This document shows, piece by piece, positions 1 through 6,963 of a stretch of DNA of 10,000 nucleotides; the first letter of the stretch is position 1, and every line of letters starts with the position of its first letter. The position numbers and the translations under genes were made by a program. The stretch comes from Candidatus Hydrogenedens sp. (GTDB lineage: Bacteria; Hydrogenedentota; Hydrogenedentia; Hydrogenedentales; Hydrogenedentaceae), in NCBI GenBank assembly GCA_020216745.1, contig JAIWNQ010000229.1, positions 1 to 10,000 on the forward strand, written 5' to 3'. Below the pieces are notes generated by a model. The model saw only the letters and a list, made by a program, of their open reading frames with translations. It did not search any database and was not told the origin of the DNA.

Positions 1-599
1 AGAGGGTTCATAGCGTTCTCTGCAACAAATTTTTGAACAATCAATGGATGGGTTTTTGGCAAATAAGCCTCTACTTCTTTTAAGTCATCCTCACTTAAGA
101 GTGCCTTGACATTTGTAATTCGGAAATCGCAAGGGATGCCACTTTCAAGCAGGATTTTTAATGTCTTTTGAATAGGTTCAACTGAAATGGAGACGCCTAT
201 TAGTAATGAATACTTACTCCATGGGGCTTTAATATCTAAAGCACAATAATCTATCAAGTTCCTTTGCAGAAGTTCTTCAACAACCTGCGGATTTGAGCCG
301 TTTGTATCTAACTTCACTTTATAGCCCATCTCTTTTATTTGTTCAATAAACACCACCAAATCTGAATGTATGGTGGGCTCTCCACCTGTAATTACAACTC
401 CATCTAATTTGTCCATTCTTAAATGTAAAAATTGCATGATTTCTTCTTGGGGTATTGGTGATTGAAATAATTCAGGGAGCACTAATGAAGGATTATGGCA
501 GAACGGACATCGGAAATTACACCCTTGTGTAAAAAGGATAGCGGACACACACCCTGGATAATCAGATAGAGAAAAAGGTTGTATACCTCCAATCTTCAT
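1..599 (-). CDS. nrdG: Anaerobic ribonucleotide reductase activating protein (radical SAM), C-terminus cut by window edge
   Basis: This is the activase that uses S-adenosylmethionine and a [4Fe-4S] cluster to place the glycyl radical on NrdD. From an ATG at 599 I read 199 codons without a stop to the window edge, so the C-terminus is missing. It starts MKIGGIQPFSLSDYPG, typical of the NrdG2-type activase. The cluster motif CNFRCPFC supplies Cys27, Cys31 and Cys34 (CxxxCxxC), followed by HNP. The SAM-binding GGEP motif is at residues 72-75, and DIKAPWSKY further on is also family-typical. It lies 40 bases after the nrdD stop with no terminator between them, so the two are very probably one operon transcribed from the promoter near 2958-2986. 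A weak ribosome site (GAGGG, 612-616) sits 12 nt before the ATG. Family assignment is firm; whether it belongs to the short NrdG or the NrdG2 subgroup is inferred from the N-terminal pattern. Confidence 0.96.
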   Translation of the reverse strand, partial: MKIGGIQPFSLSDYPGCVSAILFTQGCNFRCPFCHNPSLVLPELFQSPIPQEEIMQFLHLRMDKLDGVVITGGEPTIHSDLVVFIEQIKEMGYKVKLDTNGSNPQVVEELLQRNLIDYCALDIKAPWSKYSLLIGVSISVEPIQKTLKILLESGIPCDFRITNVKALLSEDDLKEVEAYLPKTHPLIVQKFVAENAMNP

Positions 600-639
600 T
601 GCCTAAAGAAACCCTCATTTTAAGGCCTGAAATGATATT

Positions 640-2778
640 TTAATCGATTTTATATCTTGTGCGGAGCATAAACTCTGCTTGCTTCCCTTCATTCCACTGT
701 TTCACAGGACGTAGGTAACCGACGACACGAGAATAGACCTCAGTTTCTCTTCCACAGTGTGGACAGGTAGGATATTCTCCACGTATGTAGCCATCCTGCG
801 GACAAACGGTGAAACTTGGACTTAACGTAAAGTAAGGCAGGCTATATCCTTCACAGACTTTTTTGACAAATTGCTTCACTGAATTCGGATTTGCTACCGC
901 TTCACCTAAAAAGATATGCAATACGGTTCCGCCTGTGTACTTTGACTGAAGTGGGTCTTGTAAATCGAGCACCTTAAATATATCATCAGTATAATTCACA
1001 GGCAGTTGTGTCGAATTTGTATAAAACGGGGCATACCCTTGCTTAACATGTTCGTCATTTGCAAAGTGAGTCTCTGGGTATCGCTCATAATCAAGCCGTG
1101 CGAGACGATAGCTTGTGCCTTCGGCTGGGGTGGCTTCAAGATTGTAGAGATTCCCTGTTTCCTGTTGAAACTCTTTTAATCGATTTCGGATATGGTCTAA
1201 AACACGGGAGGCGAACTCAGCCCCTTCCTGTGTCCCGATGTCCTTCCCTAATAGGTTTAAACAGGCTTCATTCATACCGACCAAGCCGATGGTAGAAAAA
1301 TGATTATTCCAATAATGGTTAAATCGCTGATATACATTTCGAAGATAAAACTTAGTGTATGGATACAAGTCATTTTCAGTAAGTCGTTCCAACACCTTCC
1401 GTTTTGTCTCTAAGCTTGTTCTCGCTATATTCATTAAGGCATCTAATCGTTCAAAGAACTCGTCCTCATTAGCAGATAAATGTCCGATACGAGGCATATT
1501 AATCGTAACAACACCGATGGAACCCGTCAAGGGATTTGCCCCAAACAATCCACCGCCTCGTCGCTCTAAAGCACGTAAATCTAAACGTAACCGACAACAC
1601 ATAGAACGGGCATCACTTGGCGACATATCTGAATGGATAAAATTAGCAAAATAAGGGATACCATATTTCGCAGTAATTTCCCATAACCGCGTGAGCCCAG
1701 GGTCATCCCAATTAAAATCTTTGGTGATGTTATATGTCGGTATTGGGAAACTAAAGACACGACCTTTGGCGTCTCCTTCGGATAACACTTCTAAAAAGGC
1801 AGAATTAAAAATCTTCATCTCTTCTGCAAATTCGCCATAAGTTGTATCTTGGTATTCCCCACCAATGATTACGGGTTGCTTTGCTAAATTTGAGGGAGGG
1901 ACAAGGTCTAACGTAACATTCGTGAATGGGGTTTGAAAACCTACACGGGTTGCAACGTTAAGGTTAAAAATAAATTCTTGTAAGGCTTGTTTTACTTCAC
2001 GATAATCTAACTTATCATAGCGGATAAAAGGTGCCAACAATGTATCAAAATTGCTGAACGCTTGTGCTCCTGCCGCCTCTCCTTGTAATGTATAAAAGAA
2101 ATTTACAACCTGTCCTAATGCTGTGTGGAAATGCTTGGCAGGTTTACTTTCTGCCTTCCCAGGGGCACCTTGAAAGCCACTCAACAGAAGGTCTTGTAAA
2201 TCCCAACCGACACAATACACGGAAAGCAATCCGAGGTCGTGTAAATGTAAATCCCCTGACCGATGTGCCTCACGAACATCTGGCGTGTATATTTTATTTA
2301 ACCAGTAAACTTTACTGATTTCACTTGATATATAGTTATTTAAACCTTGCAGTGAATACGCCATATTGCTGTTCTCTTGGACTTTCCAGTCCATTTTTTC
2401 GAGGTAACGGTCAATAAGGTCAACGTCTGCCTTGTTTACCATTTCACGGATGCGAGCATGCTGGTCACGATACAGAATATATGCTTTTGCGGTCTTTTTA
2501 AAAGGCGACATGAGCAATACCTCTTCTACTGCATCCTGTATCTGTTCAACTGACGGTGAACTTTCAAATGGTATCGCTTGTAATAAAGCCAATACACGCA
2601 TCGTCAGCCGACGAGCTATCTCCGTTCCAAACTCTCCTGTGGCTCTACCTGCCTTTAGTATAGCCTGAGTAATTTTGCCCGCTGAAAATGGGACGTGCCT
2701 GCCATCTCTTTTTATGACATGTGTAAATGGAACCACATCCGTGAATGCCTCAGCCGAACTCATTTCCCAAAGTTGCAT
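640..2778 (-). CDS. nrdD: Anaerobic (class III) ribonucleoside-triphosphate reductase, large subunit
   Basis: This cytoplasmic glycyl-radical enzyme reduces ribonucleoside triphosphates to dNTPs in the absence of oxygen. The 712-residue length is normal for the family. An ATP-cone regulatory domain occupies about residues 19-112 (VIKRDGRHVPFSAGKI). The catalytic barrel follows, with Cys189 in LSVYCVGWDLQDLL and the finger-loop pair Cys394/Cys395 in MCCRLRLD, which should include the thiyl-radical Cys. NPLTGSIGVVTINMPRIG is conserved active-site sequence. At the C-terminus the glycyl radical residue is Gly687 in RVVGYLRPVKQWNEGK. The zinc site just before it has Cys659, Cys672 and Cys675; the fourth position is Asp662, where I would expect His or Cys. 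The start is supported by GGGAG (2787-2791) eight nt upstream. nrdG follows after 40 bases. Expression is probably controlled by NrdR through the two boxes upstream. All motifs are read directly; their roles come from the known NrdD structures. Confidence 0.98.
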   Translation of the reverse strand: MQLWEMSSAEAFTDVVPFTHVIKRDGRHVPFSAGKITQAILKAGRATGEFGTEIARRLTMRVLALLQAIPFESSPSVEQIQDAVEEVLLMSPFKKTAKAYILYRDQHARIREMVNKADVDLIDRYLEKMDWKVQENSNMAYSLQGLNNYISSEISKVYWLNKIYTPDVREAHRSGDLHLHDLGLLSVYCVGWDLQDLLLSGFQGAPGKAESKPAKHFHTALGQVVNFFYTLQGEAAGAQAFSNFDTLLAPFIRYDKLDYREVKQALQEFIFNLNVATRVGFQTPFTNVTLDLVPPSNLAKQPVIIGGEYQDTTYGEFAEEMKIFNSAFLEVLSEGDAKGRVFSFPIPTYNITKDFNWDDPGLTRLWEITAKYGIPYFANFIHSDMSPSDARSMCCRLRLDLRALERRGGGLFGANPLTGSIGVVTINMPRIGHLSANEDEFFERLDALMNIARTSLETKRKVLERLTENDLYPYTKFYLRNVYQRFNHYWNNHFSTIGLVGMNEACLNLLGKDIGTQEGAEFASRVLDHIRNRLKEFQQETGNLYNLEATPAEGTSYRLARLDYERYPETHFANDEHVKQGYAPFYTNSTQLPVNYTDDIFKVLDLQDPLQSKYTGGTVLHIFLGEAVANPNSVKQFVKKVCEGYSLPYFTLSPSFTVCPQDGYIRGEYPTCPHCGRETEVYSRVVGYLRPVKQWNEGKQAEFMLRTRYKID

Positions 2779-2786
2779 AATAGACG

Positions 2787-2791
2787 CTCCC
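2787..2791 (-). promoter_or_regulatory. Ribosome binding site of nrdD
   Basis: On the minus strand GGGAG lies eight nt before the ATG at 2778, which fixes this start in preference to the internal Met6. Confidence 0.8.
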
Positions 2792-2852
2792 TTAATATTT
2801 ATACGTTAAAATTTAAATACTTTTCTTTTCCGTAATTCATATTTCCACCATA

Positions 2853-2896
2853 AAAGTAAAACCATAGAGAAAAACCTGTAATTTTACTTTCTCGCC
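2853..2896 (-). other. Possible alternative hairpins in the nrdD leader
   Basis: The nrdD transcript leader contains AAAGTAAAA (2882-2890) and its exact complement TTTTACTTT (2853-2861), a 9-bp stem with a 20-nt loop. A competing pairing joins GAGAAA (2888-2893) with TTTCTC (2867-2872), extendable outward by a CCA/TGG contact. The two share bases 2888-2890 and cannot form together. No U-tract terminator follows either stem, and the first is almost all A-U, so a regulatory role is only a suggestion. Confidence 0.3.
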
Positions 2897-2957
2897 GTGG
2901 TAAGGTAAAAACAAAACATATTAAATTTTAAAAGAGAAAAAACAAATTAATTCTTTT

Positions 2958-2986
2958 ATTTTATATAAAATGATACACAATGTCAA
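2958..2986 (-). promoter_or_regulatory. Sigma70-type promoter for nrdD-nrdG
   Basis: On the minus strand a perfect -35 element TTGACA (2981-2986) is separated by 17 nt from the -10 element TAAAAT (2958-2963, five of six consensus bases). Transcription should start near 2951, giving an untranslated leader of about 170 nt before nrdD. The -10 lies in a perfect 14-base palindrome, ATTTTATATAAAAT (2958-2971). The -35 lies inside an NrdR-like box, so repressor binding would block polymerase. Confidence 0.8.
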
Positions 2987-2990
2987 GTAG
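2975..2990 (-). promoter_or_regulatory. NrdR box, promoter-proximal copy
   Basis: The minus-strand 16-mer CTACTTGACATTGTGT matches 11 of 16 positions of the NrdR box consensus acaCwAtATaTwGtgt. It contains the -35 hexamer of the nrdD promoter. It begins exactly 31 bp from the second box and is identical to it at 12 of 16 positions. Alone it would be weak; the spacing and position make it convincing. NrdR is the dATP/ATP-sensing repressor of ribonucleotide reductase genes. Confidence 0.7.
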
Positions 2991-3005
2991 AATTTTATTC
3001 CCACT

Positions 3006-3021
3006 ATACAATATATAGTAG
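3006..3021 (-). promoter_or_regulatory. NrdR box, promoter-distal copy
   Basis: The minus-strand 16-mer CTACTATATATTGTAT matches 13 of 16 positions of the NrdR consensus, including the whole ten-base core C-w-A-t-A-T-a-T-w-G. Together with the box at 2975-2990, 15 bp away, it forms the tandem arrangement on one DNA face that NrdR oligomers bind in other bacteria. Confidence 0.78.
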
Positions 3022-3035
3022 ATAAGTGGGGTAAA

Positions 3036-3079
3036 ACCTGTTAATATCTGGTTAAAATCAAAGTTAATAACCTGTTAAT
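3036..3079. repeat. Direct repeat ACCTGTTAAT, two copies
   Basis: The ten-base sequence ACCTGTTAAT occurs at 3036-3045 and again at 3070-3079, 34 bp apart. Related GGTTAAAA strings occur at 3050-3057, 3162-3169 and 3249-3256. The copies lie just upstream of the NrdR boxes and beside the DnaA box. They could be binding sites or simply AT-rich simple sequence. Confidence 0.45.
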
Positions 3080-3083
3080 TTTT

Positions 3084-3102
3084 TGTGGATAACTTGTGGA
3101 AA
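3084..3102 (+). promoter_or_regulatory. DnaA box with an adjacent imperfect copy
   Basis: TGTGGATAA (3084-3092) is the exact reverse complement of the DnaA box TTATCCACA. After two bases, TGTGGAAA (3095-3102) looks like a degenerate second copy. DnaA bound here, about 100 bp upstream of the nrdD -35, could tie dNTP synthesis to replication initiation, as DnaA sites do at the E. coli nrdAB promoter. A nine-base match can occur by chance in AT-rich DNA. Confidence 0.5.
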
Positions 3103-3337
3103 AGCCCCAGAAACAGGAGTTATCATGAAAAAATAACCAGTAAAATGAGCACTTCCAGTAAGGTTAAAACTTGGATAAAAATGGATTTCTATTCACCAAA
3201 TGCATCAATTTTAAGGTGTGCAAAAAGTATGTTTTAACAATTTATCATGGTTAAAAAAAAGAAAAAATGCCATTAAAACAATGAAATAGAAATAAATAAT
3301 AGGATGTTATACAAGTTATAAAAGGAAAAAAGAATAT

Positions 3338-3739
3338 ATGATTGATAATGAAAATACAAAAGAACCTTTGAGCGAAGAAGCATATTATGTTTTAAGATGT
3401 CGTGGAACAGAACGCCCATTTTCAGGAAAATACTGGAATCATAAAGAAAAGGGGATTTATGTATGTGCAGGATGTGGAACGAAATTATTTTCATCAGAAC
3501 ACAAATTTGATTCGGGCACAGGTTGGCCCAGTTTTTTTTCACCAATAGATGACAGGGTTATAGAGGAGGAAGTAGATACAAGCCATGGAATGGTTAGGAT
3601 GGAGGTTCACTGTGCAAATTGCAAGGGACATCTGGGACATGTTTTTCCTGACGGTCCTAAACCGACATATCAAAGATATTGCATTAATTCCTCCGCTTTA
3701 AATTTTATCCCATCGTATAAAAAGGAAGGTAATATATAA
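3338..3739 (+). CDS. msrB: Peptide methionine-R-sulfoxide reductase
   Basis: This enzyme reduces the R form of methionine sulfoxide in proteins or free, repairing oxidative damage with thioredoxin as usual reductant. The 133 residues form a stand-alone MsrB domain with no signal peptide, so it is cytoplasmic. The structural zinc is held by Cys43/Cys46 (CAGC) and Cys92/Cys95 (CANC). Catalytic Cys115 is in [11 protein letters not shown] with Asn117; His98 and His101 of GHLGH complete the site. GTGWPSF shows Thr61 where many MsrBs have the recycling Cys, but Cys21 is available near the N-terminus. AAAGGA (3321-3326) lies 11 nt before the ATG. It is transcribed away from nrdD and converges on the ATPase gene, leaving 44 bases between the two stops. 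It appears to be a single-gene unit. The assignment is secure. Confidence 0.97.
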   Translation: MIDNENTKEPLSEEAYYVLRCRGTERPFSGKYWNHKEKGIYVCAGCGTKLFSSEHKFDSGTGWPSFFSPIDDRVIEEEVDTSHGMVRMEVHCANCKGHLGHVFPDGPKPTYQRYCINSSALNFIPSYKKEGNI

Positions 3740-3783
3740 TTTTAAAGGTATCTCCCCTCTCAATTTATTTTCTGAATATTGTG

Positions 3784-6700
3784 TTAACTTCTACTCTCTT
3801 GGGTGGTCAAATCACCCATTTTAATTACTGGTATATTTAAATCATTTGCGACATTAAGAATATCATCTCTGCAAGTGAACAAAAGGATTTGATGATTTTC
3901 ACCTAAGATTTTTAATGTGTTCAATGCCTGACACAATCTGGGATGGTCATAATTAGAGAAGGGGTCGTCTAATAACATGGGTAGATGTTCTTCATGCTGG
4001 CTGATTATTTTAATAAATGCGACACGCATAGAAAAGTAGAGTTGTTCAAGTGTCCCCTGACTTAATGATAGTTCTTGAATTGGAACAGCCTTTTTTGTTT
4101 CAGGGATAAGTACTTTCAATGTTAAATCTCGTTCTACAATTACTTCTGTATATTTACCATTCGTTAATTTATTAAACAGATGGCTTATCTCATTTTTTAG
4201 TAGAGGTGCTATTTTATGATAATAATCAGACGTTATTTGTTGTAATGTTGAGATAGCAAATAAAATTGCTTCTCGTTCTTTCTTCAGTATTCGAAGTTGA
4301 TTTTCAATAGTTTGTTTTTCTTCTTCAATTTCATTTAAAGGTCTGCTTTTTAGTCTTAAACTGTTTAATTCATCTTGACAGTTTTGTATAAGCTGTTTTA
4401 CATCCTCTATTTCTTTATTTTTTTGCTCTATGATTTCCTGGAGTTCCCATTCGTCCCCTGCGGGAGTATCTGGTACAAAGTCTTTAACGCGTTCTTCTAT
4501 CTCATCTAAGGTATCATCTCCGAGAAGCAATTGGAGTTGCGTCTCGGTTTGTTCAATCCGTGAAAATAGGTCGCGAGCATCTTCTGCCATTTTGCACCGT
4601 TTTTTCCATTCATCTAAATCTTCAACTTTAGCAAGGGTCAGTAGTTCCTGAATTTGTTCACGTGTCTGGGCTTCCTCTTCTTCATGTTGACGAAGCTCTT
4701 CGTTTAGGTCAAGTCGCTTTTTACGTAGTTCTGAAATTTTTACCTTCAATTCCCGATATTGCGATTCCGTTCTATAATATGCCTTAAATGTTTCTGAGGT
4801 TATCGGTTCATCTGGCTTTAAAACACCGACCTGAATAAATGCATTGTCTATTTTGTTATAAATGTCTTTTTGAATTTGTTCTTCTATATTACGAATCACC
4901 TTTTCTTTATTTAATATATTATCTGAGAGTCTTTGTAATTGTTCTCTTAAATCCCAGAGTTTACGTCGTAAATGTTTTGACGTTTCCTGTTGTTGATGTA
5001 CCTTTCTGCGAAATGCTTCGATTTGCGTTTCATTTTCCAATGTGAGATTTACCTCTGCGAAACGTGCCTGTAAATTTGCAAATAGCCGTTCGGTACGGGA
5101 TTTGTTAACTAAAAATAGTTCTTCTGCCCCCCGAAAATGTTTCTGCAGTTCTTCATAATGATTCCTCTTTATAGAATATTCCTCATATAAGCCTTGAAGT
5201 TCCCGAGGATGTTGAAGTTGTGCTTTTTTCAGTAACGTTGTAACGGGATGTAACTCAATATATTCACTGGAAGCGATCTTTTGAATCTCCTCTGTTAATT
5301 GTGTTTGATATTGAGATATTTCTTTTATCATGTTATTAGCATCAAAAATGGATTTGAGAAAGTATATAAAGCCAATCCCGACAAAGAAGAGGAGTAATAG
5401 CGATTCTGTTTTTTGGGTTTTAAAGAATAAATAAATAAGTAACAAACCTAATAATAGACATACCACACTCAGGAACACATCCACTGGTTTTCGGGATAAG
5501 GTATTTCCTTTTATAACTTCTGCTTGTTGGAGTCGGGTTTCCAATTCTCTTTTTTCTTCCTCAGGTCTATTCTTATATTTCCAATAATCTTCAATAAGTT
5601 CTGGTAGATTTGTCACACCCTGAAATAAATCGTCCAGAGGCTTTAATTCTTCTTCTGCAGTAACAAGTTTTTGTTGACTTTCTTTCAATCTCCTCTCACT
5701 TTTTTCTGTTTCTATTACCGAATTGTTATGCAGATTAACTACTAAATCCACCTCTTCGTAAAAATCATCCCTTTTTTGAATTGTTTCAGGGAACTCCGAG
5801 ATAATCTTTTCCGTTTCCTTTATCTGTTCTTCGAGATTATCCTGTTGGTTATAGAGTTCAGTTAATCCACTTTCAATTCGTAATCTGTATTCCCTTAATT
5901 CCTCAAATTGTTCCTGATAATTTGTGATAAAGTCGATGGGGGTAAATGATGTTCTATGAAGTTCTAACTCCAAATCGGTAATTTCCTGGGTAATAGATTC
6001 TATTTCTTTTTGTATTTTCTGTTTTTGATTTTCACAATGTCCCAAAGTCATTTCCAGTTGAAGCAACTGTGTTTTTTGTTCAATAGGGAAATCTCTAAAG
6101 TTGGCATAGGTAAAAGCAAGGGCAGTAAATTCGTCCAGTTTCTCACGAAGAGCCTTCGCATCATTTTTCCTTCGCCATAAGTTGTACATTCTTGTATATT
6201 GGATTTTATTTTGAAGTTGTTGTAACTCATTTTGTAGAGACCTTAATTGCTCTTGATAAAGTCTCAATTGATACTTCTTTTCTCTAATCTCTTCTGCAAT
6301 ATTATTTGCTACAGTCACGTCTACTTTTAGTTTCTCTAATTGTTCTTCAAGCACATTTATAGGACGTTTATAAGAACGAACAGTCCCAATGTTATTTAAG
6401 TATTCCAGCAATCGGTCAATAATAACTTGAATTGATTGGTCGGCAGTCCCAGTATCAGCCAAACGGATTAAATGTTCCTTAATTTTATTTTCATTATCCG
6501 ATGAGCCTAAATTTTCTAATGTTTTGGGGCTGATTGTTGCAACCCCAGTAAAGATGTCCCTATTCATCCCTAAATGTACTCTGGCAAAACCAATTTCTCT
6601 ATTTGGATATACGGGGAATTGGTTCGTGATTTCTCGCATATCCAATCCCTCAAATATACAGACAGAGGGTTCTGTTCCAAATGTGCGTTGTATATGGATA

Positions 6701-6963
6701 AGAGTGCCATTACTAATCTGGTACATCAAATAGCCTCGATAATCGTTAGTGTGCCAAGGTGTATATTTATAATAATTTTCGGTGAAAGGGGCGTTCTTTT
6801 TCTTAGATACCTTTTGACCAAATAACATATCCAATAAAAAATGGAATAATGTTGTTTTCCCACTTTCATTTAAGCCATAGATAAGCTGGAACCCTTCATG
6901 AAAATTAACAGGTATATTTGAAAATCTTCCATAACCATAAATATGCCCTTTTATAAATTTCAT
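3784..6963 (-). CDS. SbcC/Rad50-like (YhaN-type) SMC-family ATPase with a membrane hairpin
   Basis: This 1059-residue protein has the layout of Rad50/SbcC relatives, closest in pattern to YhaN. The N-terminus MKFIKGHIYGYGRFSNI leads into Walker A GLNESGKTT (from residue 31, Lys36). Long glutamate/glutamine-rich coiled coils span roughly 200-490 and 550-900. Two hydrophobic segments, about 494-514 and 521-537, joined by only KTQKTE, lie at mid-length where SbcC/Rad50 carry a CxxC zinc hook; no CxxC occurs anywhere. The C-terminal half-site has the ABC signature LSQGTLEQLYFSMR (967-980), Walker B MLLDDP with Asp999/Asp1000, and LLFTCRDD, where the usual switch His is Arg. I chose the ATG at 6963 rather than one 30 bases upstream because GAGGTG precedes it by 8 nt and its ATGA overlaps the previous stop, showing translational coupling. 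It probably works with the SbcD-like protein on DNA at the membrane. The family is clear; the role is unknown. Confidence 0.92.
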   Translation of the reverse strand: MKFIKGHIYGYGRFSNIPVNFHEGFQLIYGLNESGKTTLFHFLLDMLFGQKVSKKKNAPFTENYYKYTPWHTNDYRGYLMYQISNGTLIHIQRTFGTEPSVCIFEGLDMREITNQFPVYPNREIGFARVHLGMNRDIFTGVATISPKTLENLGSSDNENKIKEHLIRLADTGTADQSIQVIIDRLLEYLNNIGTVRSYKRPINVLEEQLEKLKVDVTVANNIAEEIREKKYQLRLYQEQLRSLQNELQQLQNKIQYTRMYNLWRRKNDAKALREKLDEFTALAFTYANFRDFPIEQKTQLLQLEMTLGHCENQKQKIQKEIESITQEITDLELELHRTSFTPIDFITNYQEQFEELREYRLRIESGLTELYNQQDNLEEQIKETEKIISEFPETIQKRDDFYEEVDLVVNLHNNSVIETEKSERRLKESQQKLVTAEEELKPLDDLFQGVTNLPELIEDYWKYKNRPEEEKRELETRLQQAEVIKGNTLSRKPVDVFLSVVCLLLGLLLIYLFFKTQKTESLLLLFFVGIGFIYFLKSIFDANNMIKEISQYQTQLTEEIQKIASSEYIELHPVTTLLKKAQLQHPRELQGLYEEYSIKRNHYEELQKHFRGAEELFLVNKSRTERLFANLQARFAEVNLTLENETQIEAFRRKVHQQQETSKHLRRKLWDLREQLQRLSDNILNKEKVIRNIEEQIQKDIYNKIDNAFIQVGVLKPDEPITSETFKAYYRTESQYRELKVKISELRKKRLDLNEELRQHEEEEAQTREQIQELLTLAKVEDLDEWKKRCKMAEDARDLFSRIEQTETQLQLLLGDDTLDEIEERVKDFVPDTPAGDEWELQEIIEQKNKEIEDVKQLIQNCQDELNSLRLKSRPLNEIEEEKQTIENQLRILKKEREAILFAISTLQQITSDYYHKIAPLLKNEISHLFNKLTNGKYTEVIVERDLTLKVLIPETKKAVPIQELSLSQGTLEQLYFSMRVAFIKIISQHEEHLPMLLDDPFSNYDHPRLCQALNTLKILGENHQILLFTCRDDILNVANDLNIPVIKMGDLTTQESRS
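3801..3826 (+). terminator. Weak candidate terminator for msrB
   Basis: GGGTGGT (3801-3807) can pair with ATCACCC (3811-3817) around a three-base loop, with one G-U pair, followed on the plus strand by ATTTTAATT. It lies inside the 3' end of the convergent ATPase gene, about 60 bases past the msrB stop. The T-run is interrupted, so this is a tentative call. No better terminator is visible between the two genes. Confidence 0.3.

Larger units (their letters stand above)
2779..3337. other. Regulatory intergenic region between nrdD and msrB
   Basis: This divergent, very AT-rich 559-base stretch has no gene I can support. From left to right it holds the nrdD leader, the nrdD promoter with two NrdR boxes, a six-base inverted repeat CCCACT/AGTGGG (3000-3005 and 3025-3030) framing the distal box, a pair of ACCTGTTAAT repeats, a DnaA box, short repeats of CCAGTAA (3137-3143 and 3155-3161), and an A-rich tract before msrB. 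I could not identify a convincing msrB promoter by eye. Confidence 0.75.

Noticed and set aside
1355..1654. Plus-strand open frames inside nrdD and the other minus-strand genes
   Set aside because: They are shadows of strongly conserved coding sequence on the opposite strand and lack family-like sequence or ribosome sites.
2779..2950. Cobalamin or other known riboswitch in the nrdD leader
   Set aside because: No B12-box or other recognisable riboswitch core is present; only weak A-U rich stems are seen.
3022..3260. Chromosomal replication origin suggested by the DnaA box and AT-rich repeats
   Set aside because: Only one exact DnaA box is present, there is no dnaA, dnaN or similar origin gene nearby, and strand skew was not computed. 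Regulation of nrdDG explains the site more simply.
3273..3545. Minus-strand 90-codon open frame overlapping msrB
   Set aside because: It is antisense to the clearly coding msrB, has low-complexity content and no recognisable motif or ribosome site.
3740..3783. Bidirectional terminator between msrB and the ATPase gene
   Set aside because: No stable stem is visible in these 44 bases; the only stem is inside the 3' end of the ATPase gene and is listed as weak.
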